Assembly (NCBI RefSeq): GCF_026745355.1
Contig: NC_079205.1
Coordinates: forward strand, 37,732,545 to 37,796,544
Source: Beta vulgaris subsp. vulgaris
Lineage: Eukaryota; Streptophyta; Magnoliopsida; Caryophyllales; Amaranthaceae
DNA length: 64,000 bases
Reading direction: 5' to 3'
Shown here: positions 43,636 to 55,599 of the stretch, in pieces
How positions within the stretch are numbered: position 1 is the stretch's first letter
How the letters are laid out: each line of letters begins with the position of its first letter
Made by a program: the position numbers and the translations under genes
The notes under the pieces: model-generated
Databases searched by the model: none
What the model was told of the DNA's origin: nothing
Seen by the model: the letters and a program-made list of their open reading frames with translations, nothing else

Positions 43636-43747
43636 GTCACCAGTATCGCACATAATCTCGAAGGCAATTGAATTATAGGGGAAGAGATGAGAGCTTCTTC
43701 TAAACTGTGAAAAGCCTCAGTACAAGCATCAGTAAACAAAAAAGGGG
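43636..43747 (-). pseudogene. Athila-like Gypsy pol fragment (RT to RNase H connection)
   Basis: Minus-strand reading FTDACTEAFHSLEEALISSP and IIQLPS matches the RT-RNase H junction of Gypsy elements. It continues, across the Sire-2 insertion, the reading that stops at 61803 (LLGKDAP). It ends at the Tat-2 LTR, so the Athila-like element was also the target of Tat-2. Confidence 0.85.
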
Positions 43748-44232
43748 TGTTAGTCTTGGACGAACACTTAAGCAACTACAAGAGGGCGGGTGAATTGTAG
43801 TTGGAGAGATTTTCAAACTTTTTTGCGGAAATAAAAGAATGAATAAGTAAGAAGGAACTAATTGCACGAATAAAGAAAGAACTAGGAACACGAGATTTTT
43901 ACAAGGAAAACTTCCTAGGCCCAATAGGAAGAAAAACCTTGACCACTAGGGATTTTGACTCAATTCTCTTTAATCACTTTTAGGCCAAAAGACTCTCATT
44001 TGTACAACCTAAACTTGGAACAACTCTGTTCCTCTAGGAACTTGTTCCCAGTCAGCCTGTTCCCCCTGAACAGTTGACTTCTCCCTTGACTTCATTCGAA
44101 GTCTTTTCTCTTTCTCTCTTCTTTTTTTTTTATTTTTTGGCAATTCAAAGTTGTTATTGATAACAAAAAAAATAGGGATTACAACCAAAGTGAAAGGAGC
44201 AACAGGCTGCCTCCAGACACCATACAAACAAT

Positions 44233-47200
44233 CTAAGTCAACAGTAGCCTATGCCTATCATTTTCATTACAATTGCAAGCTACTTTAAACAAGACTTCCT
44301 TAACTACAGCAATTGGACTTAGAAGAATACCCTTAAAGTGTTTACAGTTCCTCTGGATCCAAATAGCATACAGACACTCAGTACAAAGCATCACATACAA
44401 TCTGTTTTTACTTCTCTTACTTCTAGCTTTCTGCACAGCCTTCCTTAATTCACCCCCAGCAGTGCTCTCAGGAGACATCCCAATCACTTGTAGAGCAGCA
44501 CTCCAAACTGACTTGCTGTAATCACAATCAAAAAATAGATGTTGCACACTTTCATTTTGGATTCCACACATCTTGCAAAGTGTACTACATTCTCTGTTCC
44601 ATTTGCTCACTCTATCTACAGTTGCTAATCTGTTCAATAGGGCCAACCATAAAATAAATTTGCTTTTAGGCGTAGCTTGATTGTTACAAGTAAGTCTTCT
44701 CCAGCTCACTTTCTCAAAGTTATCCTGCATCAGTTTATAAGTTCTTTTTATACTGAATTTCTGTAAACTACTCACCACTTCCCAGCCACCAATATCCCTC
44801 AGCAGCTCTCTAGTGTCTAAAATTTTCCTCAATAACCAAGAAGTGTTACTCTTGACAGTAACACTCTCAATGGATCCTCTCTTGATATAGTAAGCATGTA
44901 CCCAGCGCACCCATAGCTTGTCCTGCTTAAACAATAACGCCCAAAGTTGCTTTAACAGAGCAGCTTTATTCCATAGATTCATGTTGATAACATTTAGACC
45001 CCCTGTGACCTTAGGGTGTTGAATACAAGACCAAGCCACTGGAGCTTTGTTTGAATCTATGCCCCCAGTCCACAATAACTTCCTACAAATACTCTCCACA
45101 GCTTTAATCAACTTTTTTGGGAGGGGAAAGATTTGTCCCTAATAATTTTGCATACCACCAAGAATGGTCTTCACTAACTGTAGTCTACCTGCATATGACA
45201 ACAGATGCATCATCCAGCTTTGAGCTCTGGCTGTGATCCTTTCAATCAGTGGTTTACACTGAGTGAATGAAAGTTTTTTTGCTGCCAATGGAACCCCTAA
45301 GTATCTGAATGGAAGATTCCCAATATGCATGTTAATTTTTTCAGCAATCTGATGAGCCTCCTCCTGATGAACTCCAGAGAAATATATACAACTCTTCTCA
45401 TTACTAGCTTCTAAACCAGAAGCTCTTGAAAACTTTTGGAAAGCCTCCATAATTTTCTCAACTGAACTGCTATCAGCTCTTGCAAACATAAGCAAATCAT
45501 CTGCAAACATTAGATGTGTGAGACCAATCCTTTCACACTTTGGATGAAAGTTAAAATCAGGGTTTTTGCTCATATCACTCAAACATCTACTTAAGTATTC
45601 CATACTTAAGGCAAAAAGAAAAGGAGATAGGGGATCCCCTTGTCTTAAACCTTTCCTTGCATTAAAAGGTTTTGTAGGGATCCCATTCAATAGGATAGAG
45701 TAAGATACTGATTTCACACAAGCCATAATCCATTGAGAGTATCTTATTGGGAACCCTAACTCCTGCAGCATACTTTCAAGAAACACCCACTCAACTGAAT
45801 CGTAGGCTTTCTTGATATCCACCTTGACTACACATCTAGGAGACATGTGACTCCTATTATACCCTCTTATCAACTCTGTAGCCAATAAAATATTATCCAC
45901 AATTTGTCTTCCTGGGATGAAACCTCTTTGAGAACAGCTAACAACTGTGGTAATAACTTTCTGCAGCCTATGGGTCAAGATTTTTGAGATCAATTTGTAG
46001 ATAAATGTACAGCAGGCAATAGGCCTATAATCTTTGGCATACAAAGCATTATCTTTCTTGGGTATTAAAGTGATAGTTGTACAATTAACTGGTTGATGAA
46101 TGAAAGCTTGCTCAAAAAATTCAAACACTGCATCATATATATCATTCTGGATTATATGCCAGGTTTTCTTAAAGAAAACTCCATCAAACCCATCCAAACC
46201 TGGAGCCTTCGCATCATCTATATCATTAAGAGCAGCATCTATTTCTTCAGTAGTTACCTGCTGAATGAGAGAATTACTTTCATCTGGAGTCAACCTAGCC
46301 CCTTCTCTAACAATTCTTAGGTCAATACCCTCCAGTTGTTCAGCTCTTGACCCAAGGAGGCTGTTATAGAAGCTTGTGATTTCCCCGTGAATTTCATCTT
46401 CCTTAGTTAACCTCTCACCCTGCTCATTATACAACACTGCTATTTTGTTTCTTGCATTCCTCACTTTAACTGCACTGAAGAAGAATTTGGAATTAGAATC
46501 TCCCAATGAAATCCACTGAATTCTAGATTTCTGCTTCAATATACTTTCTTCAATACTTGACCATTTCCTGAGTTGCTCAATGACCAGTTTTTCCTCCTGT
46601 TGCCTTCCAGCTGCATACTCAAGGTCAGGCAAAGTTTGCAATTCAGCCAGCTTCTTCCTTAGATCTTCAACTTTAACATGAGCCTTAGAGAAGCTTTTCC
46701 TATGAAAGCTTTTCAAAGCAGTCTTCACAGCTTTTAGCTTGACCCACACACTTTTCATTTTATGATGACTATATGTAGAATGCCAGGCCTCTTGGACCAC
46801 TTCTAGGAATCCTTCTTGATCAGCTAGGAAGTTCATAAAACGAAAAGGTTTCCCTTTGTGAACTTGACCCTCTCCAGTATCAAATAACAGTGGTGTATGA
46901 TCAGAAATACTAGGCTCAAGATAATGAATCACCACATCAGAGAACTGATTGATCCATGCCATATTCACAATAGCTCTGTCAATTCTACTAGACACTCTCT
47001 CAACACCAATCCCCTTATTATTCCAAGAATAAAAGTGACCACCAGTGGGAGCTTCCAACAATTGATTATCAATCATGAAATTATTAAAGTCAATAGTCTC
47101 AGCTTCAGACACATCAACTCCATTCATTCTATCCACACTATTACACACAGCATTAAAGTCCCCAATCATGATACTAGGTTGACTCTGATCAGAAATAAAG

Positions 47201-47577
47201 CTTGTCATTTCAGACCACATAAACTTCCTATCAGCAACTAAGTGCAGACCATATACTGCTATCATATGAAATTTAAATATCCCAGCTCCATCATGCACCT
47301 CAGCAATAATCATCTGTTCTGAAACAGAAATAATATCAACTTTAGCTTCACCTACAATCCAACCTAACCAAATTCTCCCTTTATTTGAATACTCATAATT
47401 ACTAATCCATTGCCACTCCTTGCCAAACTTTTTCTGAATTTTGCTGCTGTTGTGAACTCTGACTCTGGTTTCCAGTAAAGCACAAATGTTCACCTTATGA
47501 GACATGAAGAAATGTTTAATTTCCTTCACCTTCAGGGGATCATTCATTCCCCTGACATTCCATGTAGAGACTATCAT
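44233..47577 (-). pseudogene. LINE ORF2: endonuclease and reverse transcriptase, one in-frame stop
   Basis: The N-terminal apurinic-type endonuclease shows STWNVRGMND, E in LLETRVR, GDFNAV and the ISDHTPLL catalytic end. RT follows with FIYKLISKILTHRLQ, QRGFIPGRQIVDNILL, GLRQGDPLSPFLFAL and the catalytic FADD (LMFADDLLMF). The C-terminal zinc-binding domain of plant L1 elements is at 44430-44720 (WLALLNRLATVDRV, C...CKMCG...H-LFFDC). The frame is continuous from 47577 to 44233 apart from one TAG at 45139-45141. ORF2 nicks target DNA and copies the RNA in place. Length, about 1,110 codons, is close to normal. Confidence 0.93.
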
Positions 47578-48823
47578 CAGGATAAATAGGGATTAGGTCC
47601 CCTAGCACCCCCAGGAATCCCTGAGCCAAATTGCAGTTGTACTCCACTCTGCATCACACTCTTGCCCTTATCTTTATGCTTCCTTGTTACTATCTTCCAT
47701 GCTCCCTCTTCTGGATCTTTTTCTTGAGCAGTACTTGGGGTAGCAATAGGAGTAACAGTATCCCCTACCAATGTTTCTTCCATTGTATTCTCAACTTCAT
47801 CTTGCTTCCTAGAAGCACCTTCTTCATGAGAGGGAAGACTAGTTATCTCCTTATTCATAGGAGCTTGGACCTGATCAGTCTTTTGCTTTACCACCCATCT
47901 CTGCACCACCTTTTCAGGTCCTTTCACTTGACCATGATTACCAAAATTGTGCCCCACCTTCTGGCATTTCTTACAGAAAGGAGGAAGCCAATCAAAGCTC
48001 ACATTTTGCTTGAAAACAACCCCATAAGGATCCTCAACTTCTATCTCCTTCACCAGTTCTTGAGTCACATCTATTTCAATTAACACCCTAGCAAATGAGA
48101 CTCTTAAACACTTGCTTGTACACTCATCTGCATACAAAGGCACACCCACAACACTTCCTATCCTACTAAGAGAATCCTCCCCCCAGCAGTTAAGGGGTAA
48201 ATTTGGGAACTTCACCCATATAGGAATCACTTTCAGTATTTCTTCATGAAAGTTGAGATTTGCACTCTAGTGCTTAATAATCATAGGCTTTCCATAAAAT
48301 AAGCGAGGTCCTGAGTACAAAATATTATCCCTCTCCTCCCTGTTATTAAGTTTAACAAGGAAAAACCCTTCTTCATGCTTATATATCTTTGGTTCCTCCA
48401 GTAAACTCCAGTTAGCAGCCACATATTGGTTAATAGCTGATAGGGTAGGGTTCTGACCAACCACATGTACAACAACTGCATTTTGCCAACATTCCCCCAT
48501 TTTTTCCACTTCTACTTTATCTAACTTAGCAATCCTACTACCATTGATAATGGAAGGAGCAACAAATTTCAAACCCATACCTTTTTCAGAGATACGATTA
48601 GACGCTGAAAATCCCTTCCATTTTTGTTTGGCTACCTACTGAAGTGTTGGACCCTCATCTTCTAGTGCCACAACTTCAGTTTCCACCGCCATTTCTTCTA
48701 TGGTTACTGTTCCATTGCTTTCTCAGTCACAAGTCTCGTTTTTTCTTGGCTCTCAACATTTCTATCCTCTCCCGGTGTCGACGAGTTACTCGTCGGCCCA
48801 ACAGATTTCTTTTTCCGGCCCAT
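47577..48823 (-). pseudogene. LINE ORF1: RNA-binding Gag-like protein, broken
   Basis: A likely start is at 48823 (MGRKKKSVGPTSNSS). Frame changes and stops are seen at about 48705 and 48643. The main body shows the DUF4283-type fold (EGFFLVKLNNREERDNILY, IPIWVKFPNLPLNCWGE) and a knuckle-like FCKKCQKVGHN-H. In-frame TAG at 48267-48269 separates 48270-48578 from 47577-48266. It ends with a one-base overlap with ORF2. The family binds element RNA. Confidence 0.85.
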
Positions 48824-49742
48824 AACCGGCACCGGCGTACAATAGCTTAACACCTTATCGTGCGCCTTGGGAGGGTTTAAGGGTTTTTTGAATATTTCGG
48901 TTTTTTTCTCTCTCTCTTTCTCTCTTCTCTTTCTCTCTCTCTTTCTCTCTTTCTCTCAAGAATGATTAGAGATTTTGATTCTCTCAACCCAATCTATAAT
49001 ACATCAATGTCTAAGAAGAAGAAAAATCGAGCAAACTTTCATTAAGAATATTACATAAAAATTCTCAAAGTTATTCTAAAAGATCATTACAAACATCTAT
49101 TTGTAGAGACCTATTTACTTGATTTCTTCTCCACGAACTTCTCCATGTTCTTCTCCATGAACACACGTCCTCTTAGCCACTTCTCCATTTTGTCCGTTGT
49201 CATATATCCGTTGGCAATTGAGTTTGTTGGGCTTCCACGATCTTCTCCATGATCTCAGCCACTTCTCCATTATCACACGCCTTACATATAGTTAGGTTGT
49301 TGTGGTTCCTAAATTCTAGGAACTACCTCTACGTTCACTTTGTTGGGGCTGTTGCTTAGGTTAATGTTTGGCGTCTCCATATTTCTAGGAAAACATTAAT
49401 GCTACGCATACATTTCACTAAACAAGATATTATGGAATCTTCATATATTTCATTAGTTATCAACATAATATTAATCGGATAACACAAGTAAATAATAAAT
49501 AATTTTAAACTTAATTAAATACTTAATCAAACCTTCATAAAATATTTACCATTTTATTTGTGAACCTTAAGAACATTTATCCGTATTAAAACTAGACAAA
49601 TAAAATAAATAAAACAAAAACAAACTAGAGAACTAGAACCAAGACATAAACAAGTTACTTCTAACAAGGAACCTAAAAACCGAATTAAACTCATAAAATG
49701 TAAACATTAATTATATGTCGTTATCAAAATAGTGAAATAACA

Positions 49743-50071
49743 ATATTCCCCCTTTTTTATTATGACAATTAATTAAAAAAAATTTTAAAGGTTTTTGTTT
49801 TTGTTTGAAAAGCAATTCCAAAAAAAACTACACACAAACTAACCTAGTGTAAAAAACTTTATAGACTAGGAACAGGAGCAACATAGGTAGGAACAGAGAC
49901 AAGCAGAATATACAAGGAACTATGACAAAAATTTTGTTTTTGTGTACACACTTTATCTCTTCCTCCTTTATCATTATCAAAACCAAATGTTGTACCTGCA
50001 GCACTAGAGAGTCAACAGTCTAGGCACCAAGCAAGTTGCTCAACACTTTATCTCTTCCCCCTTTGTCATTA
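49743..50071 (-). other. polypurine tract and 3' untranslated repeats of Sire-2
   Basis: Directly inside the LTR the minus strand reads AAAAAAGGGGGAATA. Two further copies of a related motif occur within a direct repeat: TATCTCTTCCTCCTTTATC at about 49950 and TATCTCTTCCCCCTTTGTC at about 50048, each followed by ATTATCAAAACCAAATGTTG. Multiple polypurine motifs of this kind are a Sirevirus trait. Confidence 0.75.
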
Positions 50072-53000
50072 TCAAAACCAAATGTTGTACCTTTGGCTTT
50101 TTCTGACAGACCCACTGGCAACCCCTTTTTCATCCAACTTTCTTTTATTCCCTACCTCAACCTTAACCGGAGTTTCTTCTCTCTCACACTCTAGCTTCCC
50201 ATTTACCAACCTCAAACTTTGTCTTGATAAAGTTTCTTTTGTAAGATAATTTTCGGGCTCAAGAGAAAAGGAGGGGCTGGAAGGGAGTTTAATCTTGCAT
50301 TGTTTGAATACATAGGACAGAAGATTACCATAACCCACTTTGGTGTTGTGGGTAATGCAGTGAGAGAGATGGGCTATGATCAGTGAGGGAAGGTTGATTT
50401 TGATGTTTTCAGCAAGGCAATACATAATGGAAAGATCCAATTAGGCTTGCCTGGGTTCTTTCGGAAGAGCGAGGTAAAATAAGCCAACTGAAACAGTAGC
50501 TTATGAAATGGAGACAACTCCTTTTGATCTAAAGATAAAGCATTAGAATGGTCGTTAAAGAAGGCAAGAATTTTGGCATTATTGACTCCATTTATGTTTA
50601 ACTTAGCCCTACCCTTAATGTAATCCTTATAACCCTCATTCGGAATATCAAACCAGTCCCCAAGTTTCTTCTCAGTGATTGTAACAACTGACCCATTAAC
50701 AAGCGACACACACACCCTCTGTTATTGCAAACCCAGAACAAAATTCTTTCATCTCCTTTTCATAAAGACCCTCATCTATGCTAATAATTTTCAATCACTT
50801 CTGAAATTTTAAAATTTTCAACAACTCATTCCATTTAGACTTTTTGCACCATGCAATGTCTACACAAAAACCCATAAGAAATTGTGAAGATTTTGTTTTC
50901 TTACCTCTTTTTGTAGGTACAGCAAGTTCTTGTTCTTGTTCGCTTTCAATTTCATGATCATCATTGTAATAGCCCTGGTTTTTAAGAGCGTTTATTTAAA
51001 CGTTAAATATATTTATTAAGTTAATTATGTTATGAAAATATTATTTTATTTCAGAGTTGCGTAGTGTGATTTTTTATATTATCGCGTTTGTAATATATTT
51101 ATTTACTTAATTTTATGAAATTATTATTAGTAATTCATATATTTAGTTTTATGTGAATTAGTTTATTTGTACTTTGCCCAAAATAGAAACCCAAAGCCAC
51201 CTTTCTGTTTTCTTGGTCGGTTGGATAAACCCAAATTTTCCTTTGTCGGTTAATGAAAGATTCCAAAACCCAACAATTGTTTTCATTCTTTCTCGTGGCC
51301 TCTAAACTTGATGACACCAAAACCCAACCCCCTTCGTGTCATTTTGTCAAACCAAAAGAAAACCCAAAACCCCTCCAAACTGTTTCTCTCTCTCACCCGT
51401 GAAAGAAACCCCCAACCCCAGCGAAAACCCGACCCCTCTCTCTCTCTTGTATTCGTTGCCTTCTCGTCGGAATTCGGGTGCTTGCCGGCGTTCTTGTTGC
51501 TCGCCGGAGTTTTCTCCTTGGCGCCGTCTGTTCTCGTTCTCTCTCCTCCCTTGAAACTCTCTCTCCTCTGTTCGCGTGCCTTCTCGTCGGCCTCCCCTGC
51601 TCGTTCCCTCGCCGTTGATGCGCGGTGTGCCTCGCCGCAGCTGCTGTCGAAATTGTTGTTGCTGACGCCGTTGTTCCTTCTCTCTCCTTCGTCGGATGCC
51701 GCTGTTGGTGGTTCTAAGTGTCGGTTCTGCAAAGTACTATAGGTACTTTCCCACTTTCTTGTGCTTAGTTGTGAATTATTGTTATGTCCTTTGTTGTATT
51801 ATTGTGGTTGTTGCTACTGTTGGTGTTACTCCTAGTGGTTGTAAGTGTTGTCTTGGTTGTTGTTGTGGTTGTTGATGAGGATGAGGAAGATATGTTGTTG
51901 TTGTTTAAATGCTTGGTGGTGTACTGTTGTTATGCTGTTGTTGTTGTCAATTCTAAGAGTACCTAAGTACTAATTTGATTCTTTGGAGTATAAAATCAGT
52001 TATGGTATCATTGGGTTTTGTAGCCTTAGTAAACTAGATCAATTTTGCCTACAAATAATTCTTTTAATTCAATTCTTCTTGAAATGAGTAAAGAGAAGCC
52101 ATGTTAGGTGGTGTTGCATTTACGTATGTGGTTTGCAGTTGAGTTTATTAGAATTGAAATCTAGGAAATGACGTTATAAGTTCCAAGCTACTTTTGCTAA
52201 ATAGTTTTACCACTAATCTTTATCACCGTTATATTGGAGAGTACTAAATGAGTAAGTTAGTTTGATTGACTCTTTATCACCTGAACTTAATTCGACTAAT
52301 GGAATTTGCTAGTTTAGTTGAATATATTAGTGTTATTGTCTCCTTATCAAAGATTTATAATTAGACTCGTGAGACAGTCTTAGTTAAGAAAGTTGATTGA
52401 GTTAATTTAATTAGTTTTCTCATATTAAGTTAGAAAGAGAATTAATTAGTCCTTATTAGTAATGTCAAGAGTACTTGAGTTAGTTTTATTAACTATGGAT
52501 TCGATTAATGAAGATGTGGTTAATAAAGTATTTTAGTTTGATAACTATAAATGGAATAAGATAATAAAGTCGGCTTATTTGACTAGTGATTCACTAAAGT
52601 GTATTAGTGTGTGTGTTTAGCTACATAAATCAAAGTAAGTTAAGATTTACTTTGAAGAAGTCCCACTTAGATAATGAAATTGTTTTAATGAGATAAACTC
52701 GCTATATATGACCATGAGTATGATCTGTACTTGTTTTTATTACTGATTGTGTTAATAAGAACTCAACTTGGATCATATTTAGTTACTTATAATTAACCTA
52801 TGATCGATGAAACTTGAGTTGTGTGTTTTTGGTTAACTCTCGTTAGTTAATTCTAACTGAGAGACTTAGTAATATTGTTGTGGGATTTGTTGACATGATT
52901 AATTACTACCAGATGTGTTTATGTTGATAATTGGAATGTGAAAAGCATATATGTATCGATTTCAAATATGTATTTATAAGAGTTATATGTTAGACGATTA

Positions 53001-55167
53001 TGGTTATCTACGGGGGAAATGACTAGGTTGGATACAAGTTGCTAATTACTTTTGTAGTCTTGATTATTGGAGGATGATTTTGGATGGAGTATCATTGGGA
53101 ATTATGAATGAGATTATAATGTTGGAATTGTTATTCGATTGGTTAAGGATTTGAATGCAAGATAGAAATCAGTTTATTGAGGTTTATTTATGTGTCGAGT
53201 TAGCTTTATATTCCTAATATATTTGTTGGTAGCCAAATTATGTTCTTGATTTAGGTAAGGTTGCGAGTTATTTAGTTTGTTTAGTTATATAATTTAGAAT
53301 TGTGATTATGAATTGGGATGCAAGTCGATGTAGCTCATATCATCGAAGTTATAGATATTAATTAAGGATTAAGGAAATTAGAATGTTAAAGGTTGATAAT
53401 GTGTGAATTGGGAATCAATTACGATTACGTTTTTATAGTTTAGATTAGTCTAATTTTGGTTATTGATTATCAATGTTATTTTGAGGTGATTGTTGGAGGA
53501 TGGCTATGCAGACGTATATAATTCAAGATGACATGGGAAATCAAGTCATGATGCTTGGAGGTTTCGCATAATTGTTATAAAGTTGATGTAACCTTTACGT
53601 TCAGCAATATATATTTAAATGCTCCTGTGTGCGTTGTATGAATATTAGATATCATATATCGTTTATAGTAATGCCCATGATTATAGATCCATCTCTATGA
53701 GTTAGTTGTGAATTGGTATTGGATTATTATAAAAATATTCTTTTTGTTCACATTGGAGTTTTTCGAAAATACTATGTTTCTGAAAATATGATTTAGTACG
53801 ATAATGAAGAAATGATTCAGATATGAGTTAAGACCAGATAAGGTCGAATATGGTGTTATGTTATGAGTATTGAGGACTAAAGTGTAAACCATTAAATATC
53901 TTATTTTATAAATATGAAAGTGAGGCATGAATAGGCACCCCGAGTTAGGGCGGGTAGAGTCCCTAGCTGTTGCCTTCCAGGAGGGGCGAATTCCTGGCGT
54001 TATAGGACATGTTCGGGTAAGTCTTGCAAGCATAACAATAAAAGGCTGGGTGACGACCCTCACTAGTTTGGAGACAGCTGGTACTGCGTGGTACCCCTCT
54101 CCACTCGCGTTCATGCCAAACGATCGGATTTTGTGAAAATATAGTAACTGAGTTGAAAGGTTGATTAAATGAGAATATAGAAACATGTCATTGTTGAGAG
54201 TCATCTTATTGAATTTTGTTACTATATGATTGATGAAGTATTATGGAACGTGGAATTTGGAAATGTAATATGTATGTTCAACAAGAATATTGCTGCTAAG
54301 TATGCTATGATTGGTGTGGTTGTTGAACTTATGTTGATTGTGTGAGAGTCGCTTTCAAGTAAAAACCACCAAAGCATGTGTTACTCTTGTTTACGGGTTA
54401 GTACTCAGCTTTGCTGATGTGTATATGTTGTTTTGTCATTTCTGTGGCCTGTCACTTGGTGGGTGGCAGTTTTCCTAAATGTTTCAGGTTGAAGCCGTGA
54501 GTTATTCTATTTGCAAGTTGAAGCTAATACAAGCTGAAGCAGTATTATAGTTGCTATCGAAGTGAGGACGCTTGACTTTGTAATAGTTAATTGTTTATTT
54601 TTTATAATCTATTTCTACATTTAAGAGTCGCTAGTTAGTGCTCCTGATTCTGTATTGGTTGTTGCTCCGTGAAAGCGTTGAGATTGTTGAGCTTTGGGAT
54701 TTGAAAATATTTTATAAATTGAATTTGCAACAGGTTCATATTATTTTTCGCTTTAGCGTTGTCCTATTTTCAAAGGAAACTCTGCCGGATTATCTGTAGA
54801 AATTTATGAGAATAGAGTCTGAGAATCAGAGCGTAGTTATAATAGTTAATTTATTTGAATAGAGCTGGGAATTGAGTTCCACACTCTCCGATATAGTTCG
54901 GTGAGTGTGATGGTAATAGTCCGAGTTACCTCGACTAGAGTCTCTTTCGCTGTGCTTAATCCTTTGTAAACTGGTCGGGAAATTCGGGCTGTTACAATCA
55001 TCTTCCTTTTTCGGGGAGAGAGAAATTGGTGAAGAAGATGCCGTTTTTGATCCAGATTAATCTGCGTCATTCTTGGAGGATTCTTGAGCACTTTCTTTTT
55101 CAGGAGATGGTGGTTTCTCTTTCGGTAATTTTGCATGTGCATCAGAGGTTTGAGTTTTGGAAGACAT
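50072..55167 (-). pseudogene. Sire-2 envelope-like ORF, split by a 4-kb solo LTR
   Basis: The N-terminus is at 55167-55057 (MSSKTQTSDAHAKLPKEKPP), Lys/Pro/Ser-rich like that of Sire-1. It is broken at 54996 by the solo LTR and resumes left of 50965. The recognisable domain is at 50072-50715: WFDIPNEGYKDYIKGRAKL, SPFHKLLFQLAYFTSLF, and LPSLIIAHLSHCITHNTKVGYG, as in the 'putative plant transposon protein' domain of SIRE envelope-like ORFs. It ends RKSQRYNIWF. Frame changes near 50440 and 50720. Function is unknown. Confidence 0.72.
50965..54996 (+). repeat. 4.0-kb solo LTR, chromovirus (Tekay/Del-type) Gypsy
   Basis: TGTAATAGCCC at the left and GGGCTGTTACA at the right, with ATCAT on both sides (50960-50964, 54997-55001). 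No coding region, primer-binding site or polypurine tract inside, so it is a solo LTR and an unusually long one. LTRs of 3-4 kb with this kind of end are usual in Tekay/Del elements. The CT-rich leader near 51310-51700 and the TTAGTACTCAGCTTTGCTGATGT box near the right end suggest plus orientation. ORFs inside (for example 51283-51732) are low-complexity and not credited. Confidence 0.83.
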
Positions 55168-55599
55168 GTTGACAGAGATTTTGTGAGGTTGAAGATGAGA
55201 ATTAGGAGAGAGAGAGAGAGACTTGAGTTGATGTGTGAGAAATAGTGAAGGGTCAGTGATTTGATGTGTTAGGTTTATAAAGTAATCATGATGCCGTGTG
55301 AAAGGAAGTGGAAGGATTGGTTTAATGAAGCGGTTTATGGGTTTCCGAAAGGCAATTAATGAAGTTACTCCTCTTAACTCTAGATTAATTGAACGCTTAA
55401 TTTTGGGCATAATTCAGAGTGATGTGTTTAATTTTTGGACGGAAGGTGTGAAAAGAAAAAGAAACAAGGAAATTTTGAAAAAAAATTTACTCTTGCATAT
55501 GATAAAATTTTCGGTCCATAATATACAAACTACAAGTATACCAAATATGTGTAAGGACACTAAGGGTAATATTCAGAGACATATGTGAGTCCTTATACT

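Larger units (their letters stand above)
44122..48913 (-). mobile_element. L1-type LINE, near full length
   Basis: 4.8 kb, minus orientation, with the poly-A tail seen as a T-run at 44122-44141. It is flanked by the direct repeat CTCTTTCTCTCTTCT (44108-44122 and 48914-48928), a target duplication in CT-rich LTR sequence. Two ORFs overlap by one base (TGATG at 47577). It carries only a few disabling stops, so it is fairly young. Confidence 0.92.
43748..49742 (-). repeat. 3' LTR of Sire-2, interrupted by a LINE
   Basis: TGTTAGTCTTGG to GTGAAATAACA. LTR sequence is 43748-44121 plus 48914-49742, about 1.2 kb, matching 60644-61802. The LINE is inserted in a CTTTCTC-rich run. Conserved hairpin at 43911-43931. 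Confidence 0.92.

Noticed and set aside
51283..51732. 149-residue Arg/Glu/Ala-rich minus ORF and its overlapping plus ORF
   Set aside because: Lies in the CT-rich leader of the solo LTR; open on both strands through low-complexity sequence, no domain.
51784..51966. 60-residue valine-leucine-rich ORF
   Set aside because: Arises from a GTTGTT simple-repeat stretch in the solo LTR.
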